Origin: UBA7446 sp049596455
GTDB taxonomy: Bacteria; Bacteroidota; Bacteroidia; Flavobacteriales; Flavobacteriaceae
Assembly: GCA_049596455.1 (NCBI GenBank)
Contig: JBMYLP010000007.1
Span: 7,275-71,274 of the forward strand
DNA length: 64,000 nucleotides
Reading direction: 5' to 3'
The notes beneath the pieces were generated by a model. That model was not told the origin of the DNA and made no database searches. It was given only the letters and a program-made list of their open reading frames with translations. Of the stretch, positions 62,444 through 64,000 are shown piece by piece (position 1 is the stretch's first letter; each line of letters opens with the position of its first letter). The position numbers and the translations under genes are program-made.

Positions 62444-62468
62444 AAAAGCGCCTTTATGGCGCTTTTTT
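62444..62468 (+). terminator. Terminator after the carbonic anhydrase
   Basis: A 9-bp stem AAAAGCGCC/GGCGCTTTT with loop TTTAT and a T run, 24 bases after the stop. Confidence 0.9.
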
Positions 62469-62551
62469 ATTAACTCTTTTGCATATAATTTTTGAATGTC
62501 ATGATATATAATAAATGCTATATGTCAGACTATACTAAAAATTAGCAGTAA

Positions 62552-63472
62552 TTATTCACTAGCCTTTAAATCTTTGGCAAATTGAGTTCCGCCACTAATT
62601 TTTCCCTCTAAGTCAAAATAAAAGATTTCCATCAATTCTTTTTCCCAGAGTGTTCCATCTTTCATTGTTCGTGTTTCTTTTGAATAAACTATGGCACCTG
62701 AAGTAGGGTCTGTATCGTCTATTTTTAAAGGAACAATAGAGTATGGTACCCAATTTACAGAAGTATATGGAGCAAATACTTCAGGCCACATATCTTTTGT
62801 AACGGTCATTTCTTCACCCTCAGAAGTAGAGAACACAAATGAATCTGCAAAGGCCTCCGCACATGCAGCAGCATCCATTTTGTTGTAGTCTTTAATTAGC
62901 TTTTCCAAAACTTTTACTTCCCCACGATTAGAAAAAACTAAGGGTCTTCCTCTGTATTCATTTTCAGGGCTACCATAAAATTTACCCCCGCTAGAAAGAC
63001 CAAATTCATTTGATGGGTAGTTTTGTCTCCATTGACTAAAGCCATTGATTTTTCCTTCAGGATTTACTGAAAAAACCTCCATCAAATTTTGTTTTTGAGT
63101 AGATCCGTTTTTCCACTCTCTGTCTTCAACAGACCAAGTTAACACTAATTCATCGTCAGTACCAACGAGCTTAACAGGAATTAGAGCCCAAGGCTTCATA
63201 TTTAGGCTTTTCATTTTGTTGTGCCAATCACGATGCCCATCTCCATAATTACTCACATAGGTAGAATCGTAATAGCTCAATTCAGTCTCTACGTCATTAG
63301 AGTTGTAAGCTTCTACGCTTTTCAAGACAACATCAACAGAAGAAGAGCTTCCAAATGTATAAGGGTTACCAGAAAGTTCTCCTTCACCCAAAAACTTACC
63401 TGCACTTGAAGGGGTTTGTTGCGCAATGGTCAATAATGGCAACATAATAATATAATAAAACAGTTTTCTCAT
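62552..63472 (-). CDS. Secreted protein with two tandem NTF2-like (SnoaL) domains
   Basis: A 306-residue protein with signal peptide (MRKLFYYIIMLPLLTIAQQ). Two repeats follow, about 26-165 and 167-306. Each begins GKF(L/Y)G, has a helix with ND/MDAAACAEAF and ends with the parallel segments LMEVFSVNPEGKINGFSQW and LMEIFYFDLEGKISGGTQF. This matches an internally duplicated NTF2/SnoaL fold. The role is unknown. It is convergent with the carbonic anhydrase gene. Confidence 0.8.
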   Translation of the reverse strand: MRKLFYYIIMLPLLTIAQQTPSSAGKFLGEGELSGNPYTFGSSSSVDVVLKSVEAYNSNDVETELSYYDSTYVSNYGDGHRDWHNKMKSLNMKPWALIPVKLVGTDDELVLTWSVEDREWKNGSTQKQNLMEVFSVNPEGKINGFSQWRQNYPSNEFGLSSGGKFYGSPENEYRGRPLVFSNRGEVKVLEKLIKDYNKMDAAACAEAFADSFVFSTSEGEEMTVTKDMWPEVFAPYTSVNWVPYSIVPLKIDDTDPTSGAIVYSKETRTMKDGTLWEKELMEIFYFDLEGKISGGTQFAKDLKASE

Positions 63473-63827
63473 GATTTGTAGTTGTTTAGTTAAATAAACT
63501 GCAATTTATATAAATTAATAAAACAAATTATTGTAGATATATTAAAAAACTGTAAAAATCATTTGATAAAATGAATTCGGAAACGATAAGAAAAAAATAA
63601 TTTTTGACAGACACATGCGCCAAACTGTTAGTGGAGTCAAGAGGAGTGAAGTCGAACTATTTTGAGGAGGATTTACTACATATAACAAACTTACAATCTC
63701 ACTTCGATTTGAATGTTCTTAACATTGACTAAAGTAATTTTTACAGCTGTAATATTATCTCATAATTATATTATCTAGCATCAACTATCATTGTTGTTAA
63801 ATTTGAATTTTTAAAACAAATAATTTG
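63473..63827. other. 355-base AT-rich gap without a gene
   Basis: No open frame, tRNA or strong hairpin is seen. It must hold the promoter of the NTF2-like gene. At its right end TAAATTTG (63798-63805) is a candidate -7 box for the gene at 63828. A segment near 63632-63652 carries the short imperfect repeat GGAGTCAAGA/GGAGTGAAGT, of unknown meaning. Confidence 0.5.
63798..63805 (+). promoter_or_regulatory. Candidate -7 element of the final gene
   Basis: TAAATTTG matches TAnnTTTG exactly, 22 bases before ATG 63828. Confidence 0.45.
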
Positions 63828-64000
63828 ATGTCTAGACTCTTCCTGTTGCTAGCTATAGGTTTTAGTTATGCTCAATCCCCAACTGAAAATGCCGTATTAA
63901 AAGAGGCTGAGCGAAGAAATATAGTTACTGTTGATCAGGCGTTAAAAACGCTTAAAGAAAATGGTATTTCTGAAAGTCAAGCTAGAATAATAGCTAGAGA
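63828..64000 (+). CDS. Start of a secreted protein, possibly SLBB-type polysaccharide export (partial)
   Basis: The first 57 codons are visible. A signal peptide (MSRLFLLLAIGFSYAQ) is followed by LKEAERRNIVTVDQALKTLK and ENGISESQARIIAR. The pattern of a short helical segment with 'GISESQAR-A-R' resembles the N-terminal region of flavobacterial SLBB-type capsule/exopolysaccharide export proteins. The evidence is thin because the gene runs off the window; another secreted protein is possible. Confidence 0.45.
   Translation, partial: MSRLFLLLAIGFSYAQSPTENAVLKEAERRNIVTVDQALKTLKENGISESQARIIAR

Noticed and set aside
62495..62530. TGTCA repeats downstream of the carbonic anhydrase terminator
   Set aside because: The two TGTCA copies are direct and short in AT-rich sequence, with no pairing; likely chance.
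63473..63827. Short repeats as a CRISPR or attachment site
   Set aside because: Only one imperfect pair of about 10 bases is present, with no regular spacing, integrase gene or tRNA end.

Overview
The window is a gene-dense, moderately AT-rich stretch of a Bacteroidota chromosome, most probably a marine proteorhodopsin-bearing flavobacterium (Flavobacteriaceae). Four things point there: a green-type proteorhodopsin next to a blh-type carotene dioxygenase; many genes preceded by the Bacteroidota -7 element TAnnTTTG, some with a -33 TTG; families typical of the phylum (DUF4199, DUF4252, DUF5362, DUF6580, CarboxypepD_reg, GlmU-like protein); and an L17 with a long charged tail. No tRNA or rRNA gene, CRISPR array, insertion sequence or prophage was recognised.

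Layout. 1-4.5 kb: end of rpoA, rplQ, a strong terminator, then carA-eno-gltA. 4.5-6.8 kb: two guanidino-group-modifying enzymes (DDAH/arginine-deiminase-like and CtlX-like citrulline hydrolase) and a small unknown protein. 6.8-10.4 kb: argS and the divergent light module (proteorhodopsin, blh). 10.4-16.4 kb: ffh-folD-queE-YkgJ protein, a LolC/FtsX-type permease, a CBS-type PLP enzyme and a DUF5362 membrane protein. 16.6-24.3 kb (minus): a fatty-acid beta-oxidation cluster, acyl-CoA synthetase, MarR regulator, fadN-, fadA- and fadE-type genes, with a palindromic operator candidate. 24.3-34.3 kb (minus): purL, an rRNA m5C methyltransferase, an MsbA-like ABC exporter, a phosphohexomutase, a GT2 glycosyltransferase and a DUF4199 protein. 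34.4-39.1 kb: rpmE2, a GlmU-like protein, mtaB, a degenerate GNAT, a hydrolase, a membrane protein and rpmH. 39.2-43.5 kb: a carB gene that is broken as written, rmuC and a VOC protein. 43.5-46.2 kb: a DUF6580 membrane protein divergent from a cobalamin riboswitch that controls a BtuB-like receptor. 46.2-49.7 kb: an S41 protease divergent from an ECF sigma factor, a candidate anti-sigma and two DUF4252 proteins. 49.7-59.3 kb: purB, a CarboxypepD_reg protein, rdgB-rlmH, BrkB-priA, rpsF-rpsR-rplI, hisS and an XRE regulator. 59.5-64 kb: a small membrane protein, SulP transporter and carbonic anhydrase, then a tandem NTF2-like secreted protein and the start of a possible envelope export protein.

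How it fits together. The proteorhodopsin pump, retinal-forming dioxygenase and SulP/carbonic anhydrase pair suit a photoheterotroph that combines light-driven proton pumping with bicarbonate uptake. The fad cluster, B12 receptor and purine, pyrimidine and translation genes are core metabolism. Most notable are the broken carB, the apparently missing start of the DDAH-like gene, a repeated promoter-to-start spacing that predicts leaderless mRNAs, and five convergent gene pairs whose stop codons interlock in a 4-base YTAR overlap.
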